Source of the DNA: Janthinobacterium sp. GW456P
Lineage (GTDB): Bacteria > Pseudomonadota > Gammaproteobacteria > Burkholderiales > Burkholderiaceae_D
DNA length: 44,883 nucleotides
Direction of reading: 5' to 3'
NCBI RefSeq assembly: GCF_002127655.1
Contig: NZ_NEHB01000013.1
Span: 89,640 to 134,522, forward strand
The notes beneath the pieces are model-generated. The model saw only the letters and a program-made list of their open reading frames with translations, made no database searches and was not told the DNA's origin. The position numbers and the translations under genes are program-made. Shown piece by piece: positions 35,771-44,827 of this stretch. Every line of letters starts with the position of its first letter. Positions within the stretch are counted from its first letter, which is position 1.

Positions 35771-35904
35771 GGGTGTCCCTCTATCTTTTGTTAAGCTTTG
35801 GTCTTGAGTCCATGACTCAGGCAGCGTCTCAGCATAAAATACGCGAGTGGAAAGTACAATACCGTAGAACTACCGGCGCCGTGCCGGCCATCCCCCTGTG
35901 AGAG

Positions 35905-35916
35905 TGATACGTATCA
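35905..35916. promoter_or_regulatory. Palindrome immediately upstream of the PAS-LuxR start
   Basis: tgatacgtatca, a perfect 12-base palindrome, ends two bases before the ATG at 35918, where a ribosome site would normally lie. Only a distant GAGAG (35900-35904) could serve as one. A LuxR-type dimer bound here could block translation initiation or transcription of its own gene. Confidence 0.45.
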
Positions 35917-35917
35917 G

Positions 35918-36484
35918 ATGAACGCCGCGTCAGCCATCGATTATGAAAGCATCTTCCTGCACGCGCCCGTGGGCATGTGCATGTCGGAAAACCGCATCAT
36001 GCGCAGCTGCAACGAAGCGCTGGCGGCCATGTTCGGCTATGCGCGCGCCCAGCTCGACGACCAGTCCTTCGAAGTACTTTACCCCACGCACGACGAATTC
36101 CTGCGCACCGGTGACCGCATCATTCCCATCATGAACGCCAGGGGCCGCTATTCGGACGAGCGCATCATGCGCCGCAGCAATGGAGAATTGTTCTGGTGCC
36201 ACGTCACGGGACACGCCATGCTGCCGAACAAACCGCTGGGAGCGGGCATCTGGACGTTCGAAGATGTCAGCGAGAAACGTCCCGTGACGGCGGAGCTGAC
36301 CCCGCGCGAGCGCGAAATCGCCGCCCTGCTGGTGGAAGGCAAGACCAGCAAGGTCATCGCCCGCCAGATCGACCTCAGCCCCCGCACGGTGGAAATGCAT
36401 CGCGCCAAGCTGATGCGCAAGTTCGCCGCCTCGACATCGTCGGAGCTGGTGCACAAGCTGGTGGGCTTGCAGCTGCAGCGCTAG
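35918..36484 (+). CDS. PAS domain LuxR-family transcriptional regulator
   Basis: A 188-residue one-component regulator. Residues about 8-115 form a PAS sensor (ESIFLHAPVGMCM, then GRYSDERIMRRSNGELFWCHVTG). The LuxR/FixJ helix-turn-helix covers about 125-188 (LTPREREIAALLVEGKTSKVIA, quoted in part, then LSPRTVEMHRAKLMRKF). It is divergent from scoAB. Family members sense small ligands or redox state through PAS; no cofactor residue is obvious. Repeat copy D follows its stop in the same direction. Confidence 0.9.
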   Translation: MNAASAIDYESIFLHAPVGMCMSENRIMRSCNEALAAMFGYARAQLDDQSFEVLYPTHDEFLRTGDRIIPIMNARGRYSDERIMRRSNGELFWCHVTGHAMLPNKPLGAGIWTFEDVSEKRPVTAELTPREREIAALLVEGKTSKVIARQIDLSPRTVEMHRAKLMRKFAASTSSELVHKLVGLQLQR

Positions 36485-36518
36485 GGCTGCAGCCAGGTGA
36501 CTATAGGGTAAAGTCAAG

Positions 36519-36633
36519 TAAAACCGCCGCGAGCGGCAGCGAGGCTCGGCGCTCCCTTGTGGTCGAGAAGCGCAACCGTACTTAAGTACAGCAAGCATCG
36601 CAGGCCGCAAAGCGCGACGCGCAGCAGGTTTTA
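36519..36633 (+). repeat. Dispersed structured repeat, copy D (diverged ends)
   Basis: A 115-base core, same orientation as copy A. The inner closing stem is TAAAACC / GGTTTTA, but the outer terminal repeat is lost. CCGC-CGCGA-GCGG is fully paired here. An extra stretch of about 13 bases (near 36541-36555) is inserted before the long stem. One side of the central hairpin is altered (ACCGTAC ... GTACAGC). It lies between the convergent LuxR and SDR genes. Confidence 0.85.
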
Positions 36634-36638
36634 TGGCG

Positions 36639-37415
36639 TTAAAACGTGCTCATGCCACCATCGGCGGAGATAATCGCGCCATTGATGAAGTGCGAGTCCT
36701 CGCCCGCCAGCAACAGCAGCAGGCCGTCGAGGTCCTCCGGCTTGCCCGGCCGTTTATTCGGCAGCATTTCGATCAGCTTCTTGCCCTGCTCGGTAGCGAA
36801 ATAATCTTCATTGATCTCGGTGGAAATGTAGCCGGGGCAGATGGCGTTGGTGTTGATGCCATATTTACCCCATTCCACGGCCATGGCGCGCGTCATGTGC
36901 ACCATGCCCGCCTTGCTCATGCAGTACACGCCGATCTGCGGCAGCACCTGCAAGCCGGCCATCGAGGCAATATTGATGATGCGGTGCTGCTTCTTCGGAT
37001 CGCCCTTGGCGCGCGCGATCATGCGCTTGGCCGTTTGCTGGGCCACGAAGAACGATCCGCGCAGATTGGTGTCCATCACGAACGAGTAGTCTTCTGGCGT
37101 GACGTCGACCAGACGTTGCGTGGTGGACACACCTGAGTTATTCACGAGGATATCGATGGGACCCGCTTCCGTTTCCGCGTGCGCGATGGCCGACTTGATG
37201 CTGGCGAAGTCGGTCACGTCGAGCGAGACCACGTGCGCGGCGCCGCCGTCCGCTTCGATCTCGGCGCGCAATTCCTTCAGGCGTTCGGTGCGGCGCGACG
37301 CCAGCACGACCTGCGCGCCGGCCTGGGCCAGCACTTTCGCAAAGCGCGCGCCGAGGCCGCTCGATGCGCCGGTAATCAGGGCAATCTTGCCCTCGAAATT
37401 GACTTCTATGCCCAC
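36639..37415 (-). CDS. SDR-family oxidoreductase
   Basis: NAD(P)-dependent short-chain dehydrogenase of 258 residues. The cofactor motif TGASSGLG is at 16-23 and NNSG follows near 92. The catalytic set is Ser151, Tyr164 and Lys168 (YCMSK). Arg41-Arg42 after the second strand favours NADPH. The start is GTG at 37415 with GGAG six bases ahead. The substrate is not evident; homologues act on 3-oxoacyl or hydroxy-acid compounds. The 3' end lies five bases from repeat copy D. Confidence 0.92.
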   Translation of the reverse strand: MGIEVNFEGKIALITGASSGLGARFAKVLAQAGAQVVLASRRTERLKELRAEIEADGGAAHVVSLDVTDFASIKSAIAHAETEAGPIDILVNNSGVSTTQRLVDVTPEDYSFVMDTNLRGSFFVAQQTAKRMIARAKGDPKKQHRIINIASMAGLQVLPQIGVYCMSKAGMVHMTRAMAVEWGKYGINTNAICPGYISTEINEDYFATEQGKKLIEMLPNKRPGKPEDLDGLLLLLAGEDSHFINGAIISADGGMSTF

Positions 37416-37679
37416 GAGCTACTCCTGTTTTGTTTTAAACAACACTTTACGCCATGCCCATGGCAATCGGGCAAATTCCCCCGCAGCGCACTCGAGCAAA
37501 ACTAAACGCCATCATTACACAAAATGGCCGGATTTAGATTGCGGCGAGGGGCAATGTCACGCAAAATGGCGCCAAAGTTGCAATCCTCGTCAAAAACAAG
37601 CACACTCGTGCTTAAATTTCCCCGATGATGCTTTATTCCCTATCCTTGCTACCTAATTGAGTGACTATAAATCGAGACC

Positions 37680-39356
37680 ATGACACAGCCTAATAACTTA
37701 GTTGAACAGTACGGACCGCGCGAGACCATGGAGTATGACGTGGTGATCGTCGGCGGTGGCCCCGCAGGCTTGGCCGCGGCGATCCGCCTGAAGCAGCTGG
37801 CCTTAGATAAGAGCCAGGAGGTGTCCGTCTGCGTGCTGGAAAAAGGCGGCGAACTGGGCGCGCATATCCTGTCGGGCGCCATCATGGACCCGAAAGCGCT
37901 GACGGAACTGATTCCGAACTGGAAAGAACTGGGCGCGCCCCTGAACACCGAAGTGACGGAAGACCGCATCCTGTTCCTGACCGAAACGAAAGCGTATAAG
38001 ACGCCAGGCTTCGCCGTGCCGGCCTGCTTTGAAAACCATGGCAACTACATCGTCTCCTTGGGCAATGTGGTGCGCTGGATGGGCCAGCAGGCGGAAAACC
38101 TGGGCGTGGAAATCTTCCCCGGCTTCCCGGCCGCGGAAATCCTCTACAACGACGACGGCTCCGTGAAAGGCGTGGCCACCGGCAACATGGGCGTCAAGCG
38201 CGACGGCCAGCCCGGCCCCGATTTCCAGCTGGGCATGGAATTGCACGCCAAGTACACGCTGTTCGCCGAAGGCGCGCGCGGCCACCTGGGCAAGCAATTA
38301 ATGGCCAAGTATGACTTGAACGCCGGCAAGGATCCGCAATCGTACGGCATCGGCATCAAGGAATTGTGGGAAATCGACCCGGCCCAGCACAAGCCGGGCC
38401 TGGTGATCCACTCGAGCGGCTGGCCGCTGGACACGAAAACCTATGGCGGTTCCTTCCTGTACCACCTGGAAAACAACCAGGTGATGGTCGGCTACGTGGT
38501 GGGCCTGAACTACGAAAACCCCTACCTGTCGCCGTACGAGGAATTCCAGCGCTATAAAACGCATCCGGAAATCCGCAAGTTCTTCGAAGGCGGCAAGCGC
38601 ATCTCGTACGGCGCGCGCGCGATCGCGGCCGGCGGCCTGCAATCGTTGCCGAAACTGGTGTTTGCCGGCGGCGCGCTGATCGGCTGCGATGCGGGCTTTT
38701 TGAACATGAGCCGCATCAAGGGCAGCCACGCGGCCATCAAGAGCGGCATGCTGGCGGCGGACGCGGCCTTCGGCGCGCTGGGCGAACAGCGCCAGCACGA
38801 CGAACTGACGAGCTACCCTGTCGCCTTTGAACAATCGTGGCTGCATGAAGAGCTGCACGTGGCGCGCAACGTCAAGCCATGGCTGTCGAAAGGCCTGTAC
38901 CTGGGCAGCCTGATGACGGGCATCGACCAGCTGATCTTCCGCGGCAAGGCGCCGTGGACCCTGCACCACTCGCATGGCGACCACGAATGCCTGAAACCGG
39001 CGGCCCAGTCGAAAAAGATCGTGTATCCGAAACCCGACGGCAAGCTGACCTTCGACAAGATGTCGTCCGTCTTCATCTCGAACACGAACCACGCGGAAGA
39101 CCAGCCGATCCACCTGACGTTGAAGAACGCCAGCGTGCCCGTCGATGTCAACCTGGCCACGTACGCGGGTCCGGAAGCGCGTTACTGTCCCGCTGGCGTG
39201 TACGAATTCGTGAAGAACGACGACGGCGCCGAACGCCTGCAGATCAATGCGCAAAACTGCGTGCACTGCAAGACCTGCGACATCAAGGACCCGACGCAGA
39301 ACATCGTGTGGGTGACACCGGAAGGCGGCGGCGGACCGAACTATCCGAATATGTAA
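37680..39356 (+). CDS. Electron transfer flavoprotein-ubiquinone oxidoreductase
   Basis: Membrane-associated enzyme that passes electrons from ETF (fatty-acid and amino-acid oxidation) to ubiquinone; 558 residues. The FAD-binding GGGPAGLAAAIRL motif is near residue 25. The 4Fe-4S cluster ligands are Cys503 (YCPAGVYE), Cys527, Cys530 and Cys533 (NCVHCKTCDIKDP). A membrane-binding ubiquinone domain lies between. It is a single gene here, without etfAB, and ends at a strong terminator. The 264-base upstream gap shows nothing beyond probable promoter sequence. Confidence 0.95.
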   Translation: MTQPNNLVEQYGPRETMEYDVVIVGGGPAGLAAAIRLKQLALDKSQEVSVCVLEKGGELGAHILSGAIMDPKALTELIPNWKELGAPLNTEVTEDRILFLTETKAYKTPGFAVPACFENHGNYIVSLGNVVRWMGQQAENLGVEIFPGFPAAEILYNDDGSVKGVATGNMGVKRDGQPGPDFQLGMELHAKYTLFAEGARGHLGKQLMAKYDLNAGKDPQSYGIGIKELWEIDPAQHKPGLVIHSSGWPLDTKTYGGSFLYHLENNQVMVGYVVGLNYENPYLSPYEEFQRYKTHPEIRKFFEGGKRISYGARAIAAGGLQSLPKLVFAGGALIGCDAGFLNMSRIKGSHAAIKSGMLAADAAFGALGEQRQHDELTSYPVAFEQSWLHEELHVARNVKPWLSKGLYLGSLMTGIDQLIFRGKAPWTLHHSHGDHECLKPAAQSKKIVYPKPDGKLTFDKMSSVFISNTNHAEDQPIHLTLKNASVPVDVNLATYAGPEARYCPAGVYEFVKNDDGAERLQINAQNCVHCKTCDIKDPTQNIVWVTPEGGGGPNYPNM

Positions 39357-39393
39357 TCGCAAGGCTCCGCAGCAACGGCTAACAATTGGCCAG

Positions 39394-39430
39394 AACAGCG
39401 CACTCCCGTCCGGCAGTGCGCTGTTTTTTT
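39394..39430 (+). terminator. Rho-independent terminator after ETF-QO
   Basis: AACAGCGCACT (39394-39404) pairs with AGTGCGCTGTT (39415-39425), followed by T up to 39430. It separates ETF-QO from the glycosylation cassette and argues against the longer start (39386) of the next frame. Confidence 0.93.
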
Positions 39431-39546
39431 GTGGGAAGGATCAGAATTGCCCGCACTTTGGACCAACTGCAACAGCAAATGCGCATTCTCACGGCGTGCA
39501 TCAACAAATTCCTCTCAGAAAGTTTCTCACGGGCACTGTCACCAGT

Positions 39547-39552
39547 TACAAT
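39547..39552 (+). promoter_or_regulatory. Candidate -10 of the glycosylation cassette
   Basis: tacaat lies 35 bases before the GT41 gene start, within the 156 bases after the ETF-QO terminator. The -35 region is weak. A flagellar sigma-28 -35-like gaaagttt (about 39518-39525) is present without a matching -10. Confidence 0.3.
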
Positions 39553-39586
39553 TCCCGTTACTAAACATTTCTGCCAGCCTCAGCCC

Positions 39587-42196
39587 ATGCACCCGCCTCC
39601 CCCTCCCACAGTCTCTCCCGACATCGAATTACAGCAAGCCATCGCTGAACACCAAGCGGGGCGTTTTGCCGAGGCGGAAGAGACTTACCTGTCGATCCTG
39701 CAGGCCGATCCCTACCATGCCATCGCCAACCACAACCTGGGCTTGCTGGCCGGGCAGATAGGCCAGCACGTGGCCAGCCTGCCGTATTTGCGCAAGGCGC
39801 TGTCCGTTGCCCCGGACGAAGGCCAGTTCTGGCTGTCTTATGCGCAGGGATTGCTGCAGGCGGGACAGCCCGACGAAGCGCTCGACATCGTCGACACCGC
39901 CATCGGCCGCGGACTGGACAATGATGCTTCGCAAGCGCTGCACCGGCAGGCAAAGGAGGCCGTCGCGCTGGCGGCCCTGTCGCCGTCGCAGCCGGAAATG
40001 GACCACATCGTACAGCTGTACCAGGCAGGCCAGCATGTGCAGATGGAGGCAGCCTGCCGGCAATTGCTGGCAACTTATCCCGACTCGCCATTCGGCTGGA
40101 GCGTGCTGGGCACGGCCCTGCAAGTGCAAGGCAAGGATGCCCTCGCCACGCTGCAGCGGACGGTGGAACTGACGCCGCACGATGCGCAGGCGCATGGCCA
40201 CTTAGGCAATGCATGGCAAACGGCAGGAAAACTCGATGCAGCCCGCGACTGCTACCTGCGGGCGCTGGAAATCGAGCCGGCGTTCGCCGAGGTGCACTGC
40301 AACCTGGGCAACCTGCTCCAGGCGGAAAACAGGCTGGACGAGGCCGTGGCGAGCTACCGCCGCGCCCTTGCCTTGAAGCCGGACTACGCGCTGGCGGCAT
40401 TTAACCTGGGCAATGCGCTGCTGGGCCAGAAACAGTTTGGCGCCGCTGCCGACAGCTTCCGCGCCGCCACCCTTGCCTTGCCCGACGACGCCGAAGCGCA
40501 TAACCGGCTCGGCCTGGCGCTGCACGAAAACAAAAATGTGCAGGACGCCGTGCGCAGCTTCCAGCGCGCGCTGCAGATCAAACCCGATTACCGAGCGGCA
40601 CGGAACAATCTGATCGCCGCCTACCTGGCGCTGAAACAGTATCAGGATGTATTGACGTGCATCAACACGGCCATGGAATCCGAACCAGATGATGAAGAAT
40701 TGCATTTTCATTTAGGTAATGTCATGCGCACCATGGGCAAAAGCAAGGAAGCGCTGGCCGCGTTCCAGCGCGCCCTGGAAATCCGGCCCGACTACGCAGC
40801 GGCGGAAATCAACCTGTGCTCGCTACTCCATGCAGAAGGCCACCTGGAGGAAGCCATCGCCAGCGGCTATCGCGCACGGACGGCGGCGCCGCATATTCCG
40901 GAAAGCCACAGCGGTCTGCTGTTTTGCCTCAGCCATAGCATCGATATCGACGCCCAAAGCCTGTTTGACGAGCATTGCCGCTTCGGCGACGCCTTCGACC
41001 GCCCGTCCTCGACCGGTACAGCGGAAGGCCACGGTTTCGACAACGACAACGAGCCCACGCGGCGCATCAGGGTCGGCTTTGTCTCGGGCGACTTCAATTC
41101 ACACGTGGTGTCCAATTTCGTCGTGCCCGTGATAGCGCACCTGAGCGCCAGTCCCGGCTTGAGTCTGTATGCCTATTACAACAATACGCTGGAAGACGCC
41201 GTCACGCAGCGCCTGCGCGGCTATTTCCCGCATTGGCGAAACATAATCGAGGTGAGCGACAGCAACTTGCAGGAAAAGATCCGCGAAGACGGCATCGATA
41301 TTCTGGTCGACTTGTCCAGCCATACGGCCTTCAACCGCCTGACGGCCTTTGGCCGCAAACTGGCGCCGATTCAGGTCAGCTGGATCGCCTATCCTGGCAC
41401 AACAGGCCTGAAAACCATGGATTATTATCTGACGGACCCGCAATTCGACGTGGATGAAAAGTACTTCACGGAAAAAGTCGTGTTGCTGCCCGCCAGCGTG
41501 CCCTTCCTGCCATCGTCGGATTCCCCGGAGCTGGTCCGCGCGCCAGCGCTGGGCAACGGCTACCTGACCTTCGGCAGCTTCAATCGGCTCAGCAAACTCA
41601 ATCCAGGCGTCATCGCCCGCTGGGCAAAGCTGCTGCGTGCCCTACCCGAAGCGAAAATGCATCTGGCTGCCATGCAAAAGGACAGCGACATCGCCACCTT
41701 GCAAGCCTGGTTCGCCCAGGAAGGCATCGCCGCCGACCGCCTGACCTTCCACAGCCGCACTCACCTGGGCGGCTATCTGGCCCTGCATCAGAAAATCGAC
41801 CTTTGCCTCGACACCTTCCCATACACGGGCGGCACCACCACGCTGCACGCGTTGTGGATGGGCGTGCCTACGCTGACACTTAAGGGCACAAGCGTACCGA
41901 GCCACGCCGGCGCCTGCATCTTGCAGCATGTGGGTCTCGACGCCTTCATCGCGGCCGACGACGACGATTTCGTCCGGAAAGGAATATTCTTGTCTAACAA
42001 CATCATGCAACTGGCCGTCCTGCGCGCGGACTTGCGCAACCGCATGCAAGTGTCAGCACTGGCCGACTCCCGGGCCATTGCCCAAAATATGGAACACGCT
42101 TTCCGCACCATGTGGCAGCGCTGGTGCGGCGGCTTGCCGCCGGTATCGTTCGCCATTACGCCCGACGACGCCAACAAGCAGGCAGTGCCGTCATGA
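39587..42196 (+). CDS. TPR-repeat GT41 glycosyltransferase (SPINDLY/OGT-like), putative flagellin glycosyltransferase
   Basis: An 869-residue protein. About ten tetratricopeptide repeats (about residues 10-450) are followed by a GT41 catalytic region (about 485-860). Residues matching O-GlcNAc transferase active-site positions are present: His506 (GDFNSHVV), Lys670 (FNRLSKLNP), HTAFNRL...APIQVSW.AYPGT, and DTFPYTGGTTTLHALWMGVPT. Bacterial proteins of this design O-glycosylate flagellin (FlmG-like). The ATG at 39587 begins the repeat region; the frame opens earlier inside the upstream terminator. Its stop overlaps the next start, and a flagellin gene ends the cassette. Donor sugar unknown. Confidence 0.9.
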   Translation: MHPPPPPTVSPDIELQQAIAEHQAGRFAEAEETYLSILQADPYHAIANHNLGLLAGQIGQHVASLPYLRKALSVAPDEGQFWLSYAQGLLQAGQPDEALDIVDTAIGRGLDNDASQALHRQAKEAVALAALSPSQPEMDHIVQLYQAGQHVQMEAACRQLLATYPDSPFGWSVLGTALQVQGKDALATLQRTVELTPHDAQAHGHLGNAWQTAGKLDAARDCYLRALEIEPAFAEVHCNLGNLLQAENRLDEAVASYRRALALKPDYALAAFNLGNALLGQKQFGAAADSFRAATLALPDDAEAHNRLGLALHENKNVQDAVRSFQRALQIKPDYRAARNNLIAAYLALKQYQDVLTCINTAMESEPDDEELHFHLGNVMRTMGKSKEALAAFQRALEIRPDYAAAEINLCSLLHAEGHLEEAIASGYRARTAAPHIPESHSGLLFCLSHSIDIDAQSLFDEHCRFGDAFDRPSSTGTAEGHGFDNDNEPTRRIRVGFVSGDFNSHVVSNFVVPVIAHLSASPGLSLYAYYNNTLEDAVTQRLRGYFPHWRNIIEVSDSNLQEKIREDGIDILVDLSSHTAFNRLTAFGRKLAPIQVSWIAYPGTTGLKTMDYYLTDPQFDVDEKYFTEKVVLLPASVPFLPSSDSPELVRAPALGNGYLTFGSFNRLSKLNPGVIARWAKLLRALPEAKMHLAAMQKDSDIATLQAWFAQEGIAADRLTFHSRTHLGGYLALHQKIDLCLDTFPYTGGTTTLHALWMGVPTLTLKGTSVPSHAGACILQHVGLDAFIAADDDDFVRKGIFLSNNIMQLAVLRADLRNRMQVSALADSRAIAQNMEHAFRTMWQRWCGGLPPVSFAITPDDANKQAVPS

Positions 42197-43326
42197 GCGA
42201 CAAGAAGCCCATTTACGTCACGCAGCCGCTCATGCCGGATTTGCAAGACTTCCTGCCGTATCTGGAAGAGATCTGGGAAAATAAAATCCTCACCAACGGC
42301 GGCCCGTTTCACCAGCAACTGGAACAGGCGCTGTGCGACTATCTGGGCGTCAAGCACATCTGCCTGTTTACCAATGGCACGCTGGCGCTGATCACGGCCC
42401 TGCAGGCGCTGCGCATCACCGGCGAAGTGATCACCACGCCCTATTCCTTCGTCGCCACCGCCCATTCGCTCCTGTGGAATGGCATCAAACCCATTTTTGT
42501 CGATATCGACCCGCTGAGCCTGAATATGGATCCCGCCAGGATCGAGGCAGCCATCACGCCGCACACCACCGCCATCATGCCGGTGCACTGCTATGGCCGC
42601 CCGTGCGACGTGGAACGCATCGAAAAGATCGCCGACAACTATGGCTTGAAAGTCATCTACGACGCGGCGCATGCGTTCGGCGTGCGGCACAAGGGCAGCA
42701 GCGTGCTCAATTGCGGCGACCTGTCCGTGCTGAGTTTTCACGCCACCAAGATTTTCAATACCTTTGAAGGGGGCGCGATCGTCTGCCCCGACGCCAAGAC
42801 CAAGCAACGCATCGACCATTTGAAAAATTTCGGCTTCGTCGACGAAGTGACGGTGGTGGCGCCCGGCATCAACGGCAAGATGAGCGAGATCAACGCCGCA
42901 TTCGGCCTCTTGCAATTGAAGGGCATTGACGCGGCTCGCCTGCGGCGGCGCGCCATCGATGCCCGCTACCGGGAACGCCTGGCGGCCATCGCCGGCATCG
43001 ACTGCCTGCCCGCTGGAGAGGAAGAATCGGCCAACCATTCCTACTTCCCCATTCTCGTCAAGGAAGCCTACGGCAGCAGCCGCGACGCACTGTTCCAGCT
43101 GCTGCGGGACCAGGATATCTATGCGCGCCGCTATTTCTATCCGCTCATCAGCGACTTCCCCATGTACCGCAGCATGCCGACCGCTGCCCACAGCAATCTG
43201 CCGAACGCACTGCAGGCATCGCGGCAAATCATCTGCCTGCCTATCTATCCAGGCCTGGGCCTCGATCAGGTCGATGCCATCTGCGCCATCGTCGAGCGGC
43301 ATGCACAGGTGTGCCTGACCCCATGA
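42193..43326 (+). CDS. DegT/DnrJ/EryC1-family sugar aminotransferase (VioA/FdtB-like)
   Basis: PLP enzyme of 377 residues that aminates a nucleotide-linked keto-sugar. The PLP lysine is Lys186 in SFHATKIFNTFEGGA, with VIYDAAHAFGV supplying the PLP-nitrogen Asp. The HATK.FNT.EGG form is the one seen in VioA- and FdtB-type enzymes making 4-amino- or 3-amino-dideoxyhexoses. It starts within the GT41 stop (ATGA) and its stop overlaps the next start, so the cassette is translationally coupled. No dTDP-glucose synthase or dehydratase is in the window. Confidence 0.9.
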   Translation: MSDKKPIYVTQPLMPDLQDFLPYLEEIWENKILTNGGPFHQQLEQALCDYLGVKHICLFTNGTLALITALQALRITGEVITTPYSFVATAHSLLWNGIKPIFVDIDPLSLNMDPARIEAAITPHTTAIMPVHCYGRPCDVERIEKIADNYGLKVIYDAAHAFGVRHKGSSVLNCGDLSVLSFHATKIFNTFEGGAIVCPDAKTKQRIDHLKNFGFVDEVTVVAPGINGKMSEINAAFGLLQLKGIDAARLRRRAIDARYRERLAAIAGIDCLPAGEEESANHSYFPILVKEAYGSSRDALFQLLRDQDIYARRYFYPLISDFPMYRSMPTAAHSNLPNALQASRQIICLPIYPGLGLDQVDAICAIVERHAQVCLTP

Positions 43327-44066
43327 ATATTTCCACAGACAGCGACTTTTTTGGCACCATTGACGACCATCGCTGGGCGGCACAATTTACCGTGCTGTCC
43401 TATAAAAGTGGTGGACAGACCCTGATACCGCATGGGTTTTTCCGTAACTGGCTGGGCAATGAGCCAGACTTCGGGCAATTTACCATCGGCCGCTGTTCCG
43501 GCATCGGCATCGGTTCGCAAGCCAAATACGATTCGACCGCGCAGCACCTGCAAATCGGGCGCTACGTTTCAGGCGGCGCAAATCTGCGCTTCATCCTCAA
43601 CGGCCAGCACGACATGCGCACCATTTCGACGTATCTTCTGGCATTGGGCGGCATGGGCCTGGAAAACAGCCCGATTCCCCAATATGCCGATACGGTTATC
43701 AAGAACGATGTGTGGATCGGCGACGAGGCGATGATATTGGGCGGCGCGGTCATCGAGAATGGCTGCGTCATCGGTGCGCGCACGCTGGTGCCGCCCAATT
43801 TCCGTAGCGAACCATACGGCATTTACGCCGGGACGCCCGCGCGACTGCTGCGCTTCCGCTTCAGCAAGGAAGTACGCGCAGCCCTGCAGGCGCTGGCCTG
43901 GTGGGAACTGCCACTGAGCTGGATACGCGAGAATAATGCGCATTTCCTGCAAGATATGACGGCCGACGACGGCGAGGCGCTGCGCGTCATTGCCGAACTG
44001 GCAGAAAGCAAGCGCCGCCACCTGGAAGCCGGCGCCACGCACCCGCACAAGGATGACCATGTCTGA
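43323..44066 (+). CDS. CatB-like hexapeptide acyltransferase (XAT family)
   Basis: A 247-residue left-handed beta-helix acyltransferase. Hexapeptide turns are visible from FTIGRCSGIGIGSQAKY through DVWIGDEAMILGGAVIENGCVIGARTLV, ending with GIYAGTPARLLRFRF. The catalytic-type His is in NGQHDMRT, the position used by chloramphenicol/streptogramin acetyltransferases of this fold. Context suggests N- or O-acylation of the amino sugar made by the neighbouring aminotransferase. It starts at the ATG overlapping the DegT stop. Confidence 0.87.
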   Translation: MNISTDSDFFGTIDDHRWAAQFTVLSYKSGGQTLIPHGFFRNWLGNEPDFGQFTIGRCSGIGIGSQAKYDSTAQHLQIGRYVSGGANLRFILNGQHDMRTISTYLLALGGMGLENSPIPQYADTVIKNDVWIGDEAMILGGAVIENGCVIGARTLVPPNFRSEPYGIYAGTPARLLRFRFSKEVRAALQALAWWELPLSWIRENNAHFLQDMTADDGEALRVIAELAESKRRHLEAGATHPHKDDHV

Positions 44067-44655
44067 ACTTTTCAATCCCGGCTATTACACAGAAGAAGAC
44101 TTGCACGGCGCGGGGTTTCGCAGCCTCGGCCACAACGTGCGCATCGCCAGGAACTGCGTCATCATCGGCATTGAAAATATTGCGATCGGCAACAACGTGC
44201 GCATCGATGGCTACAGCACGCTGGTAGCGGCGGGCGGCCATATCCGCATCGGCAGCTACGTTCACATTGGCGGCGGCGGCTTTCTCTCCGGCGGCGCCGG
44301 CATCACGCTGGAAGACTACGCCGGCTTGTCGCAAGGCGTGCGCCTGTACAGCAAGACCGATGACTACAGCGGAGCCAGCATGACTAACCCCACCGTGCCG
44401 GCGGAATTTACAAACTGCAAAAGCGGCGCCGTCCACCTGGGCAGGCACGTCATCATCGGCTCGGGCAGCGTAGTGCTGCCCGGTGCGCAACTTGGCGAAG
44501 GCGTCGCCGTGGGCGCGCTTAGCCTGGTCACCAAGTCCCTGCCGGCGTGGGGTATCTATGCGGGCACACCGGCGAAGCGTATCAAAAACCGCGACCAAGG
44601 GCTGTTAATTGCTGAAGAGCAATTGCGCGCGCGGAATACCGTGCAAAATAGTTAA
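44059..44655 (+). CDS. Hexapeptide-repeat acetyltransferase (maltose/NodL/WbbJ-like)
   Basis: A 198-residue left-handed beta-helix acetyltransferase. Repeats run from VRIARNCVIIGIENIAIGNNVRI to HVIIGSGSVVLPGAQLGEGVAVGALSLV, followed by the WGIYAGTPAKRIKNR end cap typical of sugar O-acetyltransferases. The start at 44059 has AAGGA five bases ahead; it overlaps the previous gene by eight bases. An in-frame ATG six bases earlier is possible. Presumably a second acylation step on the flagellin glycan. Confidence 0.87.
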   Translation: MSELFNPGYYTEEDLHGAGFRSLGHNVRIARNCVIIGIENIAIGNNVRIDGYSTLVAAGGHIRIGSYVHIGGGGFLSGGAGITLEDYAGLSQGVRLYSKTDDYSGASMTNPTVPAEFTNCKSGAVHLGRHVIIGSGSVVLPGAQLGEGVAVGALSLVTKSLPAWGIYAGTPAKRIKNRDQGLLIAEEQLRARNTVQNS

Positions 44656-44827
44656 AAGTACATTTTTAGACATAATTTCCATAAAAATAAAAATCATCGC
44701 ACGCTAGCGGCACGATAAAAAAATATTTCCATGTAGCATTTAATTCTTAAGCAGAAATAGCCGCCTTGTGCTTGTGAGAGCAGAAAAATAGCGCGTCTCG
44801 CTGAATATATCCTACAGGAGCAATACA
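44656..44827 (+). promoter_or_regulatory. Flagellin upstream region
   Basis: This 172-base AT-rich gap precedes the flagellin start. AGGAG stands seven bases before the ATG. I looked for a sigma-28 promoter (TAAA-N15-GCCGATAA) and saw only a partial -10-like gcacgataa (about 44710) with imperfect spacing to upstream A-rich sequence. No terminator hairpin for the cassette was seen. Confidence 0.45.

Noticed and set aside
39386..39586. A longer N-terminus (67 extra residues) for the GT41 protein
   Set aside because: It would begin before the rho-independent terminator of the upstream gene and shows no repeat or signal-peptide features.
41788..43383. A 531-codon minus-strand frame across the GT41/DegT junction
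   Set aside because: Antisense to two well-supported, translationally coupled genes and without domain similarity.
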